Both the position numbers and the translations under genes were made by a program. A DNA stretch of 6,940 nucleotides from JAMXLL01 sp035279875 (GTDB lineage Bacteria > Desulfobacterota > Binatia > Binatales > Binataceae): assembly GCA_035279875.1 (NCBI GenBank), contig DATEGX010000345.1:1-6940 (forward strand), written 5' to 3'. Positions 6,612-6,940 of the stretch are shown piece after piece (the first letter of the stretch is position 1; each line of letters starts with the position of its first letter). Under the pieces are notes generated by a model, which saw only the letters and a list, made by a program, of their open reading frames with translations, was not told where the DNA came from and made no database searches.

Positions 6612-6871
6612 GAGGGTTGCGCGAGCAGCGCGTTCAGTGCGCCCCGCATCTCGAGCGCGTGGAGTTCGTCGTATCCGCCAACAATCACACCGTTTATAAA
6701 GATTTCGGGAACGGTCCTACGGCCGCCGGACCGCTTAACCATTTCTTCACGCAGTTCGTCGTCTTCCGTAACGTCAATCTCTTCGAATTCCACGCCCTTA
6801 TTTCGCAGCAGCGCCTTCGCGCGGGTGCAAAAGGGGCAGTAGGTAGTGCTGTAGATTTCGACTCTAGCCAC
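6608..6871 (-). CDS. grxC: glutaredoxin, dithiol CPFC type (GrxC-like)
   Basis: A cytoplasmic thiol-disulfide oxidoreductase that reduces protein and glutathione mixed disulfides and is itself reduced by glutathione. The 87-residue protein is a complete single thioredoxin-fold domain: a VEIYST first strand, active site CPFC at residues 12-15, the cis-proline segment TVPEIFI at 53-59, and the glutathione-binding GGYDEL at 65-70. The start is GTG at 6871, preceded by TAAGGA about ten bases upstream, a good ribosome-binding site. It is the first visible gene of a two-gene unit with the cold-shock-fold protein. Its likely electron donor, glutathione, would come from the pathway started by the ligase encoded at 3189-4553, beyond glpK. 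Confidence 0.95.
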   Translation of the reverse strand: MARVEIYSTTYCPFCTRAKALLRNKGVEFEEIDVTEDDELREEMVKRSGGRRTVPEIFINGVIVGGYDELHALEMRGALNALLAQPS

Positions 6872-6940
6872 TAGTGGAATTTCCTTAGGCTTATTCTCTA
6901 CGACCCAACCAATGACCGCAAGGGTGCATCGATTGCGGCT
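6872..6940 (-). promoter_or_regulatory. upstream region of the glutaredoxin gene
   Basis: It holds the ribosome-binding site TAAGGA and a poor promoter candidate on the minus strand (TTGCGG, 17-base spacer, GAGAAT). No coding sequence can be supported in these last 69 bases. Confidence 0.25.

Overview
The window looks like ordinary chromosomal DNA from a Gram-negative bacterium, roughly 60 % GC by eye. The Gram-negative reading rests on a type II secretion inner-membrane protein (GspC), a plant/alphaproteobacterial-type glutamate-cysteine ligase, a dithiol glutaredoxin, a low-molecular-weight penicillin-binding protein and a polyprenyl diphosphate synthase. I see no insertion sequences, phage genes, CRISPR repeats, tRNAs or rRNAs. 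The phylum cannot be fixed from the sequence. A deep proteobacterial or Desulfobacterota-like lineage is plausible, but that is inference.

Layout. (1) Positions 2-781, plus strand: the 3' part of a trans-polyprenyl diphosphate synthase gene that enters from the left edge. (2) Positions 782-862: a short convergent gap with two hairpins. (3) Positions 4553 down to 863, minus strand: gshA-like glutamate-cysteine ligase, then a gspC-like gene three bases after its stop, then, after a 157-base gap, a D,D-carboxypeptidase of the PBP5/6 (DacA/DacC) type. (4) Positions 4554-4717: a divergent intergenic region that carries the leader of glpK, with several mutually complementary segments. (5) Positions 4718-6217, plus strand: a 499-residue glycerol kinase. 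(6) Positions 6871 down to 6225, minus strand: a dithiol glutaredoxin, overlapping by four bases a 128-residue protein that I read as a degenerate cold-shock (OB-fold) domain protein. It converges on glpK with only seven bases between the stops.

How the genes relate. The themes are envelope building (polyprenyl carrier, peptidoglycan carboxypeptidase, secretion scaffold) and glutathione redox (ligase on one side of glpK, glutaredoxin on the other). I do not see an obvious new multi-gene system. The observations most worth a second look are the cold-shock-fold protein that has lost its nucleic-acid-binding aromatic residues and is coupled to a glutaredoxin, the gspC gene away from any visible gspD and tightly linked to gshA, the unusual phosphate-binding loop of the glycerol kinase, and the structured glpK leader.
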